Numbered from the stretch's first letter, positions 15,618 through 23,252 are shown. The stretch: DNA of 64,000 nt from Xanthobacter sp. NM-25 (GCF_022138605.1 NZ_JACBFS010000006.1:1-64000); one strand, 5' to 3'. The notes: a model not told the origin generated them from the sequence alone. Numbers and translations are program-made.

Positions 15618-15699
15618 CCGGTTCCGCACACCTTCCCGGGGACGGCGGCATGGCCCGCCGCCCCCCTTTCACACAGCGCAAGCCAAAGAGGACCCAGCC

Positions 15700-15924
15700 A
15701 TGGCGCTGAAGATCGTCGCCTCGCAATGCACCAGTTGCTCCGCCTGCGAGCCCGAATGCCCGAACGTGGCCATTTTCGAGAAGAACGGCACCTTCGTCAT
15801 CGACCCCAAGAAATGCACCGAGTGCATCGGCCATTTCGATGCGCCGCAGTGCGCCGCCGTCTGCCCGGTGGACGACACCTGCATCATCGACACCTCCTAT
15901 CCCCGCTATCAGCCGCCCGCGTAG
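15700..15924 (+). CDS. fdxN: FdxN, 2[4Fe-4S] ferredoxin
   Basis: A 74-residue bacterial ferredoxin with CTSCSACEPECP and CTECIGHFDAPQCAAVCPVD, giving two [4Fe-4S] clusters in the FdxN arrangement with the longer second loop. It is expected to supply electrons to NifB chemistry or nitrogenase. It lies 82 bp after nifB, as in many rhizobia and Azotobacter. The start at 15700 follows AAAGAGGACCC. Confidence 0.95.
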   Translation: MALKIVASQCTSCSACEPECPNVAIFEKNGTFVIDPKKCTECIGHFDAPQCAAVCPVDDTCIIDTSYPRYQPPA

Positions 15925-15935
15925 GACCTGCAACC

Positions 15936-16253
15936 ATGAATTTCACCCTCACTCCGGCCGCCAAGAAGTTCATTCGCCTGATGATCATGGCCGATGGCGG
16001 CCCGGGGGCCGGCTTCCGCATGGCGGTGTCGCCGGGCGGCTGCTCCGGCCTCAATGCGGACATCTCCGTGCTGCCGCAGCCCACGCCGGGTGATGCCGTG
16101 GTGGAGCGCGAAGGCATCAAATTCTTCCTGCCCGCGGAGAGCCGCCTTCTGCTGGAGGGCGTGACGGTGGACTTCACCGACACCGCCGCCAAGACCGGCC
16201 TGGTGTTCCACGATCCCAAGGCCACCGGCACCTGCTCGTCCCACGCCCATTGA
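15936..16253 (+). CDS. IscA/HesB-like protein lacking one ligand Cys
   Basis: A 105-residue A-type carrier homologue. The first ligand GGCSGLN (near 35) is intact, but the usual C-terminal CxC is GTCSSHAH, so one of three cysteines is Ser; a neighbouring His could substitute. It differs from the canonical IscA at 10465-10785. It lies 11 bp after fdxN in the nifB unit. A role in cluster delivery to NifB or NifH is inference. Confidence 0.86.
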   Translation: MNFTLTPAAKKFIRLMIMADGGPGAGFRMAVSPGGCSGLNADISVLPQPTPGDAVVEREGIKFFLPAESRLLLEGVTVDFTDTAAKTGLVFHDPKATGTCSSHAH

Positions 16254-16287
16254 GCGCGAGAGCGATGGCCAGCGGGGATGAGCGCGG

Positions 16288-16839
16288 ATGACGACGGCCC
16301 ATTTGGACGACGATTCCGACACGCTCACCCCCGAGGCGCTGATGGCCAGCGCCGTGATGGGCGGCGGCCTGCCGGCCGACGCCCAGGATCACCTCTGGGA
16401 GGCCGGCCTCGCCTACCAGCAGGACGAGGTGGCGGAGCGCCATCTGCGGGCGGCGGAGGCCATCGCCCCCGGCCACGCGGCGGTGCTCATCGGCCTCTAC
16501 CGGTTCTATTTCTACAAGGGCCGGCTGCGGGAGTGCCTGGAGATCGCCCGGCAGTGTCTCGCCAAGGCCCAGCGGGAGACCAACCTGCCCGCCGACTGGC
16601 GGGAGGTGCGGCCGGGCGATGCGGAGTTCGACCGCTTCGACCGGCTGATGCCGCGCTTCTTCATGTTCACCCTCAAGGGCTACGCCTATCTCAACATGCG
16701 CCTGGGGGAACTGGAGGAAGGACGACAGGCGGCGGAAAAGCTGCTGCAGCTCGACCCCAGCGACAAGATCGGGGCGCGATTGCTGATCGATGTGTTGGAC
16801 CGGGCGGAAGCCGCCCGAGCGGAGCAGGACGATGACTGA
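16288..16839 (+). CDS. TPR-like nif-cluster protein (copy 1)
   Basis: A 183-residue helical protein with at least two tetratricopeptide-like hairpins: residues about 35-75 (AGLAYQQDEVAERHLRAAEA) and 125-165 (LKGYAYLNMRLGELEEG, AEKLLQLDPSDKIGAR). Such repeats usually mediate protein binding. The 160-residue product at 29023-29505 is a paralogue with the same order of blocks (DWR, LKG/LKA-A-Y/F-LR, KLL/KLAAL-LDP). Its stop overlaps the start of the LRV gene by 8 bp, so translation is coupled. Confidence 0.82.
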   Translation: MTTAHLDDDSDTLTPEALMASAVMGGGLPADAQDHLWEAGLAYQQDEVAERHLRAAEAIAPGHAAVLIGLYRFYFYKGRLRECLEIARQCLAKAQRETNLPADWREVRPGDAEFDRFDRLMPRFFMFTLKGYAYLNMRLGELEEGRQAAEKLLQLDPSDKIGARLLIDVLDRAEAARAEQDDD

Positions 16840-17605
16840 CGACATCGACGAGGCGAAGGACTGGCGCGGCGAGGACATCGACTGTGCGAACTGCGCCCAT
16901 GGCGACCTGCTGGCGCAGGGCCGATGCCGCCTGAAGCACGCCTGCGTGCATGACCGCTACGCCCGGCGCATCGACCGCTTCTTCAACTGGAATCCGGCGC
17001 TGGCCAACGGCTATGTCCGGCATCCCCATTTCGAGGTGCGCGCCATCGCCGCCAAGCACGCGGATGTGTTCGTGCTGCCGCCGCTACTGGACGACCCGGA
17101 AGAGACGGTGCGCTGGAACGCCGCCCGCCGGCTGCCGAAACGCCTGATCCTGCGGCTGCGCCAGGATCCGCACCGCGAGGTGCGCATCCGCATCGTCTCC
17201 CTGCTGGAGGATGCCGACCTCATCCCCATGCTCGCCGACGCCGATTACTACGTGCGTCTGGTGGTGGCCCGCCGGGTGGCTCCGCCGCTGCTGTCCCGCC
17301 TCGTCACCGACGAGGAAGCGGAGGTGCGCAAGGTTGTGGCCCAGCGCCTGCCGGCGGAATGGCTGCCGGCGATGATCAATGACCCAGTCGCCACCGTGCG
17401 GCTGGAGGTGGTGCAGCGGCTGCCCGTCGACCTGCTCTCCAGCCTGATCCGCGATCCCGACTGGCGGGTGCGCTACGAGGTGGCAGGGCGCATCGCCGTC
17501 GACCAGCTCGGCGCGCTCTTGGAAGATGCTGACGATTTCGTTCGAGAGATGGCGCGTTCCCGCCACGAGGGTGGGCCGCAGCTTTTGAAGGAGATGCCGC
17601 GATGA
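16832..17605 (+). CDS. Leucine-rich repeat variant (LRV) Fe-S protein (copy 1)
   Basis: A 257-residue protein with an N-terminal four-Cys cluster motif (CANC at about 18-21, then CRLKHAC) followed by about eight LRV repeats of roughly 24 residues, each with an (E/H)VR core (FEVRAIAAKHAD, EETVRWNAARRLP, REVRIRIVSLL). The family is known from the Azotobacter vinelandii [4Fe-4S] LRV protein found in its nif region; function unresolved. It overlaps the TPR gene upstream and nifZ downstream (ATGA). Paralogue at 21483-22253. Confidence 0.9.
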   Translation: MTDDIDEAKDWRGEDIDCANCAHGDLLAQGRCRLKHACVHDRYARRIDRFFNWNPALANGYVRHPHFEVRAIAAKHADVFVLPPLLDDPEETVRWNAARRLPKRLILRLRQDPHREVRIRIVSLLEDADLIPMLADADYYVRLVVARRVAPPLLSRLVTDEEAEVRKVVAQRLPAEWLPAMINDPVATVRLEVVQRLPVDLLSSLIRDPDWRVRYEVAGRIAVDQLGALLEDADDFVREMARSRHEGGPQLLKEMPR

Positions 17606-17919
17606 GCAATATTGTCCGCGACAGCGATGTGGTGGAAATCTCCGAGCCGCCATACTTCTCCTTTGGCGAGAAGGTGAAGGCCAAGCGCGTCATCCGCAAC
17701 GACGGCACATATGCCGGCAAGGAGATTGGTGAGGTCCTCGCCCGCAAGGGGGAGATCGGATACGTGGTCTCCATCGGCACCTTCCTGCAGCAATTCTATA
17801 TCTACGGCGTCGAATTCACCGAGAGCGGCAATCGCGTCGGAATGAAGCGCAAGGAACTCGAGCCCGCCTCGCCGCGGGAAGAAGAAGACATCCCCCTGCC
17901 CGGAGTGCCCAGCGCATGA
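17602..17919 (+). CDS. nifZ: NifZ
   Basis: A 105-residue NifZ with the family signature PPYFSFGEKVKAKRVIRNDG, EIGEVLARKGEIGYV and IYGVEFTE. NifZ assists maturation of the P-cluster in NifDK. The ATG overlaps the LRV stop by four bases and its own stop overlaps the next ATG by four, so three genes are translationally coupled. Confidence 0.94.
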   Translation: MSNIVRDSDVVEISEPPYFSFGEKVKAKRVIRNDGTYAGKEIGEVLARKGEIGYVVSIGTFLQQFYIYGVEFTESGNRVGMKRKELEPASPREEEDIPLPGVPSA

Positions 17920-18158
17920 TGTTCGAGCCACGGATGCCCAAATACGACTGGGGCATGAAGGTGAAGACTCTCATCGAACTCCACAACGACGGCTCCTATC
18001 CCGACGCGCCGGCCGAGGCGCTGCTGGTGGGCCTCGGCGCAGTGGGGGAGATCGTCCAGGTTGGTACCCATACCGAGAGCAATACGCCGATCTACCTGGT
18101 GGAGTTCAACGAACGCCTGGTGATCGGCTGCCTCGAAGAGGAGATCGAGCCGGCCTGA
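17916..18158 (+). CDS. Second NifZ-domain protein
   Basis: An 80-residue protein with a second NifZ-like domain: PKYDWGMKVKTLIELHNDGS, LVGLGAVGEIVQVG, YLVEFNERLVIGC. The order of blocks parallels nifZ immediately upstream. Some diazotrophs have a longer single NifZ, so this may be one half of a split or tandemly duplicated protein. Coupled to nifZ by an ATGA overlap. Confidence 0.86.
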   Translation: MMFEPRMPKYDWGMKVKTLIELHNDGSYPDAPAEALLVGLGAVGEIVQVGTHTESNTPIYLVEFNERLVIGCLEEEIEPA

Positions 18159-18201
18159 GCGGTGCGGCACGGCGACCGGTCACAGACGAAGAGACAGCCC
18201 C

Positions 18202-18531
18202 ATGGCGCCGCCGGCCCACCCCAATGAATTCGACCGCAAACGAATCGAGCGGGCCATCCGCCAGCGCCGCCGCTACCGCTATGTGGAGCCGAAGGTGGTG
18301 GGCGCCGACCACGGATACCGCATCGAGAGCGCGTGCTGCTCGCGCAACGTGGATCCCGATGGCGGCGTCGTCGACATCGCTCTGGTTCTGCACGATGCCG
18401 ACAGTGGGAATTGGCATCTTTTTCGCAAGAACCACGGCGCGGACACGTGGGAGCTGGACAGCATCCATCCCCGTCTCCCGCCCCTCCTGGATCTCCTCAA
18501 CGAGGACCAGGACCGCAAATTCTGGCAGTAG
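18202..18531 (+). CDS. Hypothetical basic nif-unit protein
   Basis: A 109-residue protein with a basic N-terminus (FDRKRIERAIRQRRRYRYVEP), an adjacent Cys pair (SACCSRNV) and an acidic, aromatic tail (WELDSIHP, NEDQDRKFW). GAGACAGCCCC precedes the ATG. It is in line with the NifZ pair, 44 bp downstream. The Cys pair and charge pattern suggest metal or partner binding, but I do not recognise the family. Confidence 0.78.
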   Translation: MAPPAHPNEFDRKRIERAIRQRRRYRYVEPKVVGADHGYRIESACCSRNVDPDGGVVDIALVLHDADSGNWHLFRKNHGADTWELDSIHPRLPPLLDLLNEDQDRKFWQ

Positions 18532-18611
18532 CCGCCGGCGCTGCCACACCGGGCCACCAGCGGCCGACACCCGCGGCGGCCCGGCGATCCGCGTGCACTG
18601 GAGTTGAAGCC

Positions 18612-18872
18612 ATGGCTGTGAGCGAAACCGAACTGTCGGAAATCGAGGAGGTGCTCGCGGCGCCGGATCTTGCCCCCGCAGCGGTCAGCGCGCTGCGCCA
18701 GCGCTTTCCCAAGCTGTCGTGGACCCAGTGCGATGCCTCCGACGTGGGCGAGACGCCGTTCCGGACCTTCCCGCTGTTCGACCTGCACCTGCTCGACACC
18801 GCTGACCACTGCGCGCAGATCACCGCCGATCCGACGCGTGCCACCGGCATCATTCTCGCCAAGCGGAGCTGA
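18612..18872 (+). CDS. Small hypothetical nif-unit protein
   Basis: An 86-residue protein: an acidic helical N-terminus (SETELSEIEEVLAAPDLAPAAV), then LRQRFPKLSWTQCDASDVGETPFRTF, then DLHLLDTADHCAQITADP. The two Cys/His clusters (QCDASD; DHCAQ) are notable for so small a protein. The start is set by the ATG at 18612 with GAGTTGAAGCC upstream. It lies 5 bp before the DegT-like gene, so the two are co-translated. No function assignable. Confidence 0.78.
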   Translation: MAVSETELSEIEEVLAAPDLAPAAVSALRQRFPKLSWTQCDASDVGETPFRTFPLFDLHLLDTADHCAQITADPTRATGIILAKRS

Positions 18873-18877
18873 GTGTC

Positions 18878-20077
18878 ATGATCGAGCCGGACCTTGTCGC
18901 AGACCCGACGGACGACCTGGACGACGCCGCGGAAGCGGCACTGATTCCGTTGTCCGACCCCGACATCACCGTGGGTGAGCTCGAGGCCGTCGCGGCCGCG
19001 CTGCAGGCGCCCCGGCTGTCCAGCGGCCCCACGGTCGAGACCTTCGAGGCCGCGTTCGCCGATTATCTCAGCCGCAAATATGCCATCGCCGTTCCCAGCG
19101 GCACCATGGGTCTGCTCATGACCCTGCAGGCGTATGGCATCGGGCCCGGGGACGAGGTGATCGCATCCCCCTATTCCTTCCGCGAGACGGTGCACGCGAT
19201 CAGCCTTGCTGGAGCCCGGCCGGTGTTCGCCGACATCGACTATTGGGCGGGCACGCTGGTGCCAGAGAAGGCCGAGGCGCGGATTACCGAGAAGACCCGT
19301 GCCATTGTCGCCGGCAACACCAACGGCCATCCGGCGGCCTGGACCGGCCTCCAGGAGGTGGCCACCCGCCACCGGCTGCACCTCATCGAGGATTCCACCG
19401 AGGCCATCGGCTCGCGCTACAAGGACGCGCTGGTCGGCACGTTCGGCGACACCGCGGTGTTCGACTTCTCCCAGCCTTCGCCCCTCACCTGCGGCGAGGG
19501 CGGCATGGTGGTGACCGACGACATCGACATCGCGGTGGCGTTGCGGCGCTATCGCAGCCATCGGCTCGACGAGCGCTCGTCGGTGGTGGTGAGCATGACC
19601 GCACCCTACCAGGCGGCCATGAGCGACGTGACCGCGGCCCTCGGCCTCGCCCAGCTCAACCGGCTGGAGGAGATCCTGGAGCGGCGCCGCTATGTGGAGC
19701 ATCTCTATTACAAATACGTCCAGTCCTTCGAGGGCATCAAGGATCCGTTCATCGGCCCCGACGTCACCGAGGTGAACTGGTTCTTGTACGCCGTGCACCT
19801 CGGCACCCGCTTTTCCAAATCGAGCCGCGACGCCATCGTCGACGACCTCAAGGTGGAAAAGGTGGAATCCGCCGCCTACAGCACGCCGCTCCATCTTCAG
19901 CGTCATTATTTCGACCTCGGCTATCGCCGGGGCGATTATCTCGTCACGGAAAAGGTCGCGGATCGGGCCATCGCCCTGCCGTTCCACACCCACCTCACCG
20001 AAGACGAAATCGAGTTCATCGTCGCAACGATGAAGGATGCCTCCATCAACGTGGGGGCGGGCTCCGCCATCTACTAG
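18878..20077 (+). CDS. DegT/DnrJ-family protein lacking the PLP lysine
   Basis: A 399-residue member of the sugar aminotransferase family (DegT/ArnB-like). Typical blocks are present: LSSGPTVETFEAAFADYL, PSGTMGLLM (74-81), GDEVIASPYSF, HLIEDSTEAIGSRY (168-181) and the loop ending CGEGGMVVT. In ArnB-like enzymes that loop reads ...KNMTCAEGG with the Schiff-base Lys; here it is SPLTCGEGG with Ser201 (codon 19478-19480) in the Lys position. Normal transamination is therefore unlikely. Some family members work without the Lys, but I see no replacement His. Embedded in the nifB unit, 5 bp after the preceding gene and 48 bp before the ferredoxin-like gene. Confidence 0.87.
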   Translation: MIEPDLVADPTDDLDDAAEAALIPLSDPDITVGELEAVAAALQAPRLSSGPTVETFEAAFADYLSRKYAIAVPSGTMGLLMTLQAYGIGPGDEVIASPYSFRETVHAISLAGARPVFADIDYWAGTLVPEKAEARITEKTRAIVAGNTNGHPAAWTGLQEVATRHRLHLIEDSTEAIGSRYKDALVGTFGDTAVFDFSQPSPLTCGEGGMVVTDDIDIAVALRRYRSHRLDERSSVVVSMTAPYQAAMSDVTAALGLAQLNRLEEILERRRYVEHLYYKYVQSFEGIKDPFIGPDVTEVNWFLYAVHLGTRFSKSSRDAIVDDLKVEKVESAAYSTPLHLQRHYFDLGYRRGDYLVTEKVADRAIALPFHTHLTEDEIEFIVATMKDASINVGAGSAIY

Positions 20078-20124
20078 GCATCCTCAACATCCAAGCAAAA
20101 ATCTGGAAATGACAGGAGCATTTG

Positions 20125-20442
20125 ATGTCCTCGGTGACGATTAAGATTCTCCCCGCCGGCAAGACCGTGGAGGCGACCGAAGGTTCGAACTTGTTCGAGG
20201 TACTCACGGCCATCGAGCCCCGCCTCGCCGATCGGCAGAAGAGCGACAAGGACGGCAGCTTCGGCCACGTCTTCATTCAGGAAGGCCGCAAGGGCCTGTC
20301 CAAGACCTCCCGCGAGGAGAATGAAAAGCTCGACGCCATCGTCGGTGTCGGCTCCAAGTCCCGTCTGGCCGACATGGTCACGGTGCTCGGCACCGAAAAT
20401 GTGACGGTGGAGCTGCTCGGGTTCGACTACGCCGGCCTGTGA
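20125..20442 (+). CDS. Ferredoxin-fold protein without cysteines
   Basis: A 105-residue protein whose layout follows [2Fe-2S] ferredoxins: VTIKILPAGKTVEATEGSNL (N-terminal beta hairpin), LFEVL helix, DGSFGHVFI where G-x-C-G-x-C would be, SREENEKLDAI, SKSRLADMV where RLACQ would be, then VTVELLGF. All four ligand positions are changed and the protein has no Cys at all, so it cannot bind a [2Fe-2S] cluster. The ATG at 20125 has GGAG 7 nt upstream; a TTG one codon earlier is less likely. Last gene of the nifB unit, before a terminator. Family assignment rests on pattern only. Confidence 0.72.
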   Translation: MSSVTIKILPAGKTVEATEGSNLFEVLTAIEPRLADRQKSDKDGSFGHVFIQEGRKGLSKTSREENEKLDAIVGVGSKSRLADMVTVLGTENVTVELLGFDYAGL

Positions 20443-20451
20443 GTCTCTTCC

Positions 20452-20486
20452 GGCCGGCGCGGCTCGCCTGCGCCGGCCTTCTTTTC
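20452..20486 (+). terminator. Terminator of the nifB unit
   Basis: GGCCGGCGC (20452-20460) pairs with GCGCCGGCC (20470-20478), 9-nt loop, followed by TTCTTTTC. It begins 10 bp after the last stop. Confidence 0.8.
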
Positions 20487-21046
20487 AAGCCGGACACACC
20501 GCGCTGCACTTTTCGGCGCGTAGGGTGTTTTTATTTTTCATCAGTACATATAACTTGATTTTCATAAAATTTATTCTTGATCTTCGCGCCTCACATCCGG
20601 ATAATTACGGATAGTCAAAGGGCGAATGGCATGAAGCGCACGCTCCCCTGTGCGCAATCCAGCCACCACCTCGCGACGCTGAAGCCGCTCCGCGCGCTGT
20701 GTTGTGGCGCAGGCGGCAGCGATGCCAGATACGTCTTGCGCAGGCATTGAAGATGTCTTGTGAAGGGATCGTCATCGGGAAGTCAACGCAGGCGCGGCGC
20801 GCGCTCCACGGACGGACAAAGAGCGTCAACCGCTATCCGAGCGTCAGGCTTGTCCAAATTGAAACATGCGCGCGCTGTTAGCGCGCTGATCCAGCGGCAG
20901 CGCCGACCAGCAGATCGCTCCGCAGATTAACGAGAACTTACGCGCAGCGGACACACGACCACGCGCGGGACCACTCACCGGAAGAGCCGCGCCAGATTTG
21001 GCCGGCGATACACATTAGGCAACTCACGCGCACCAGGAGATTTCAG
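20487..21046. other. 560-bp gap with AT-rich patch, no gene seen
   Basis: 20520-20590 is markedly AT-rich for this genome. A TGT-N10-ACA sequence occurs at 20851-20866 (TGTCCAAATTGAAACA), but I find no acceptable -24/-12 promoter between it and the next ATG. A 7-bp GCGCGCT/AGCGCGC hairpin lies at 20870-20886. It may hold the promoter of the 21047 gene. Confidence 0.4.
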
Positions 21047-21271
21047 ATGGACGATCAGAAAATCCTCATCCACGCCCGCTTCTCTCCGAACGGCTCCGTC
21101 GTCGAGATCAGTGAACGCCCGACCAGCCTGACTGCTCAGGAATGGTTCGACTACCTCGCCAACCATGCCGGCACCACCTATCAGGCTCTCGCCGGTGGTC
21201 GTGGCATCTACCGCCTGGCGGCTGCGCAGCTCGCGGATTTCAAGGCCCCCTTCGACTCGAAGGCCGCGTGA
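21047..21271 (+). CDS. Small hypothetical protein
   Basis: A 74-residue protein with no Cys: DDQKILIHARFSPNGSVVEI forms a likely beta hairpin, then LTAQEWFDYLANHAGTTYQAL a helix and a Gly-Arg loop (AGGRGIYRL). CAGGAGATTTCAG precedes the ATG at a good distance. It is a single gene between the nifB unit and the second LRV gene. No family recognised; the position suggests another nif accessory. Confidence 0.75.
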   Translation: MDDQKILIHARFSPNGSVVEISERPTSLTAQEWFDYLANHAGTTYQALAGGRGIYRLAAAQLADFKAPFDSKAA

Positions 21272-21482
21272 TCGCGCCGTTTCTGTCTAAGGCGTGATGG
21301 CGGTCGCGACAATTGGGGGGAATACGTAGGCCCTCCGTGCGTGGCCGCCACCGCATCGGGCGAGGCCCCAGCATCCACCGCGGCTCTGCGTCGGATGCCG
21401 CCCGGCCGACCTCGAAGCGCCCCTGGGCCGCCCCTGTTCAAGCCCCCACATCCTCGCTAGCCTTTCGGCACGGAGGACGCAC

Positions 21483-22253
21483 ATGGCGGAGCAGAGCGAA
21501 GCGCGAAACGAAGCCCTGGATTGGCAAGGCCGGCCGCTGCGCTGCCAGGACTGCCCCCATGAAGACATTCACGCGGAAGGCCGTTGTGACCTGGGCGCGG
21601 TCTGCGTGGCCGATCGGCGCAGCCGGCGCATCGAGAACTTCTTTCGCCGCAACGAGGCTCTGGCCGAGCGTTACTTGCGGCATCCCTATTTCGAGGTCCG
21701 TGTTCTCGCCGCGCGCCATGCCAGCCTGTTCGCACTGCCGGCGTTGCTGAACGACCCCGAGCCCGACGTTCGCGCGGTCCTGGCGGAACGCCTCCCCCTC
21801 AGCCGGGCGCGGCCTCTGCGCCGCGACCCCGATCCGCAGGTCCGGGCCGTGTTGGCCCGTCGGTTGGAGGGCCCGGAGCTCACCACCCTGCTCCAGGATC
21901 CCGATTATGGGGTGCGCATGGTGGCTGCCCGTCGTGTCACGCCCGATGCGCTCGTCCTTTTGGTGCATGATCGCGAGGCCGAGGTCCGGCGCATTGCGGC
22001 GCGCCACGCGCCAGACCACCTGCTGCTGCGCTTCGTCGGGGACGAAGATGCGCTGGTGCGGCTGGAGGTGGCCCGGCGTCTTGCCCCCAACCACCTGCAC
22101 CTGCTGCGCGACGACCGCGACATGCGGGTTCGCCACGCCGTCGCCGAACGCCTGCCCCTGTCCGAACTGGCGGCGCTTCGCGACGATCCCGTCGACGAGA
22201 TCGCCGAACTGGTGCGGGCACGGCTCTCGGCATCGGCACGCGACGGACTGTAA
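21483..22253 (+). CDS. Leucine-rich repeat variant (LRV) Fe-S protein (copy 2)
   Basis: A 256-residue paralogue of the 16832-17605 product. Shared features are the N-terminal cluster CQDC...CDLGAVC, the RRIENFF block, YFEVRVLAARHA, and about eight repeats with VR cores (PDVRAVLAERLP, AEVRRIAARHAP, MRVRHAVAERLP). The size and start position are nearly identical to copy 1, so it is a whole-gene duplicate that has diverged. CACGGAGGACGCAC gives a good ribosome-binding site. It sits alone, not next to nifZ. Confidence 0.9.
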   Translation: MAEQSEARNEALDWQGRPLRCQDCPHEDIHAEGRCDLGAVCVADRRSRRIENFFRRNEALAERYLRHPYFEVRVLAARHASLFALPALLNDPEPDVRAVLAERLPLSRARPLRRDPDPQVRAVLARRLEGPELTTLLQDPDYGVRMVAARRVTPDALVLLVHDREAEVRRIAARHAPDHLLLRFVGDEDALVRLEVARRLAPNHLHLLRDDRDMRVRHAVAERLPLSELAALRDDPVDEIAELVRARLSASARDGL

Positions 22254-22339
22254 TTACGGCCCAAGGCCAGACCTCAAAGCACCGCGAAAGATATTGCATC
22301 AATATAATAAAATCTTCGATCATAGAATACGATCATTAT

Positions 22340-22355
22340 TGGCCCCTTTTCTGCA
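22340..22355 (+). promoter_or_regulatory. Possible sigma54 promoter of the dienelactone hydrolase gene
   Basis: TGGCCCCTTTTCTGCA keeps GG and GC at the required spacing, with changes at -12 (CTGCA) and in the -24 flank. It lies in an AT-rich stretch (22290-22340), 73 bp before the ATG. No NifA site is evident. Confidence 0.45.
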
Positions 22356-22427
22356 TCCCCACAAGTGTCGAGTGGCGGAACGAGCAAACCTGCCCCTCTC
22401 AGAAGACGCTCGAGAAGTGAGGATGCC

Positions 22428-23195
22428 ATGATCGAATTGAGCACAGGCGACAATCAGGTCTTTTCCGCTTATCGGGCCGATCCCGAAGGCGCCCCGCGCG
22501 GCGCGGTGGTCGTTCTCCAGGATGTCTTCGGCGTGACCGCGGATATCCGCAAGCTGGCCGATGGCTTCGCCGCCGCCGGCTATGTGGCGGTCGCCCCGGC
22601 CCTGTTCGACAAGGTGAAGGCGAGCACGGAGCTCGATTGTTCCGACGATGGCGAGAGCGCCGGTCGTGGCCTGGTGGCGGAAGTGGGCACGGAATGGCCG
22701 CTTTCCGCCATTCAGGCCACGGTGGATTCCGTGCAGGACGCGGGCAAGGTGGCGGTGGTCGGCTTTTCCTGGGGCGGCTACCTCGCCTATCACGCCGCCA
22801 ACCGGGTGCGCGGCCTGGCCTGCGCCATCGGCTATTACGCGGGCGGCATTCTCGACGGCGCGCGGGAAAAGCGGCGGGTGCCCACCCTGCTCCATTTCGC
22901 GGAGCATGACGCCTATCTGCCCGAGGAGGACATCGTCCAGTTTCGCGCCGCCCGGCCGGATGTCTCGGCGTTCCTTTACCCTGGCGCGAGTCACGGCTTT
23001 TCCTGCGCGGCCGGCGCCACTTACGATGCCAGCGCGGCGCAGGCAGCGCAGGAGCGCACGCTGTTCTGGATCTCCCAGTACGTGGTCGGCCAAGGGCCCG
23101 TTCTGCTGAAGAATGCCGGCGCCTATGCCCAGGCGAAGACCGACAAGAAGGGCCGCAAGCAGGCCGACAGCGACATGGGTCCACCCGACGCCTGA
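22428..23195 (+). CDS. Dienelactone hydrolase-family alpha/beta hydrolase
   Basis: A 255-residue alpha/beta hydrolase. VVVLQDVFGVTADIRKLADG is the family N-terminus. The nucleophile elbow is GFSWGG with Ser114, where classical dienelactone hydrolase has Cys; acid and base are in AEHDAYLP and PGASHGFS. It may act as an esterase or lyase on an unknown substrate. The C-terminal 35 residues are lysine-rich (AKTDKKGRKQAD), and the stop lies inside the first of three 27-bp tandem repeats. A separate single-gene unit in the nif region. Confidence 0.88.
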   Translation: MIELSTGDNQVFSAYRADPEGAPRGAVVVLQDVFGVTADIRKLADGFAAAGYVAVAPALFDKVKASTELDCSDDGESAGRGLVAEVGTEWPLSAIQATVDSVQDAGKVAVVGFSWGGYLAYHAANRVRGLACAIGYYAGGILDGAREKRRVPTLLHFAEHDAYLPEEDIVQFRAARPDVSAFLYPGASHGFSCAAGATYDASAAQAAQERTLFWISQYVVGQGPVLLKNAGAYAQAKTDKKGRKQADSDMGPPDA

Positions 23196-23252
23196 GGCGA
23201 CATGGGTCCACCCGACGCCCAAGGCGTCATGGGTCCACCCGACGCTTGAGGC
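23172..23252 (+). repeat. Three tandem 27-bp repeats
   Basis: Copies at 23172-23198, 23199-23225 and 23226-23252 share CATGGGTCCACCCGACGC, and a fourth partial copy may start at 23253. The first copy contains the dienelactone hydrolase stop codon (23193-23195). Each copy includes GGGTCCACCC, a 10-bp near-palindrome. Confidence 0.88.

Noticed and set aside
20851..20866. TGT-N10-ACA sequence as a NifA site for the 21047 gene
   Set aside because: No -24/-12 promoter with adequate spacing follows; such 6-base matches are expected by chance several times in 64 kb.
21435..21450. TGTTCAAGCCCCCACA as a NifA site
   Set aside because: It lies only 33 bp before the LRV start codon, too close to act as an upstream activator for that gene, and no promoter pairs with it.
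23172..23252. CRISPR array
   Set aside because: The repeats are directly abutting with no spacers and only three copies; no cas genes nearby.
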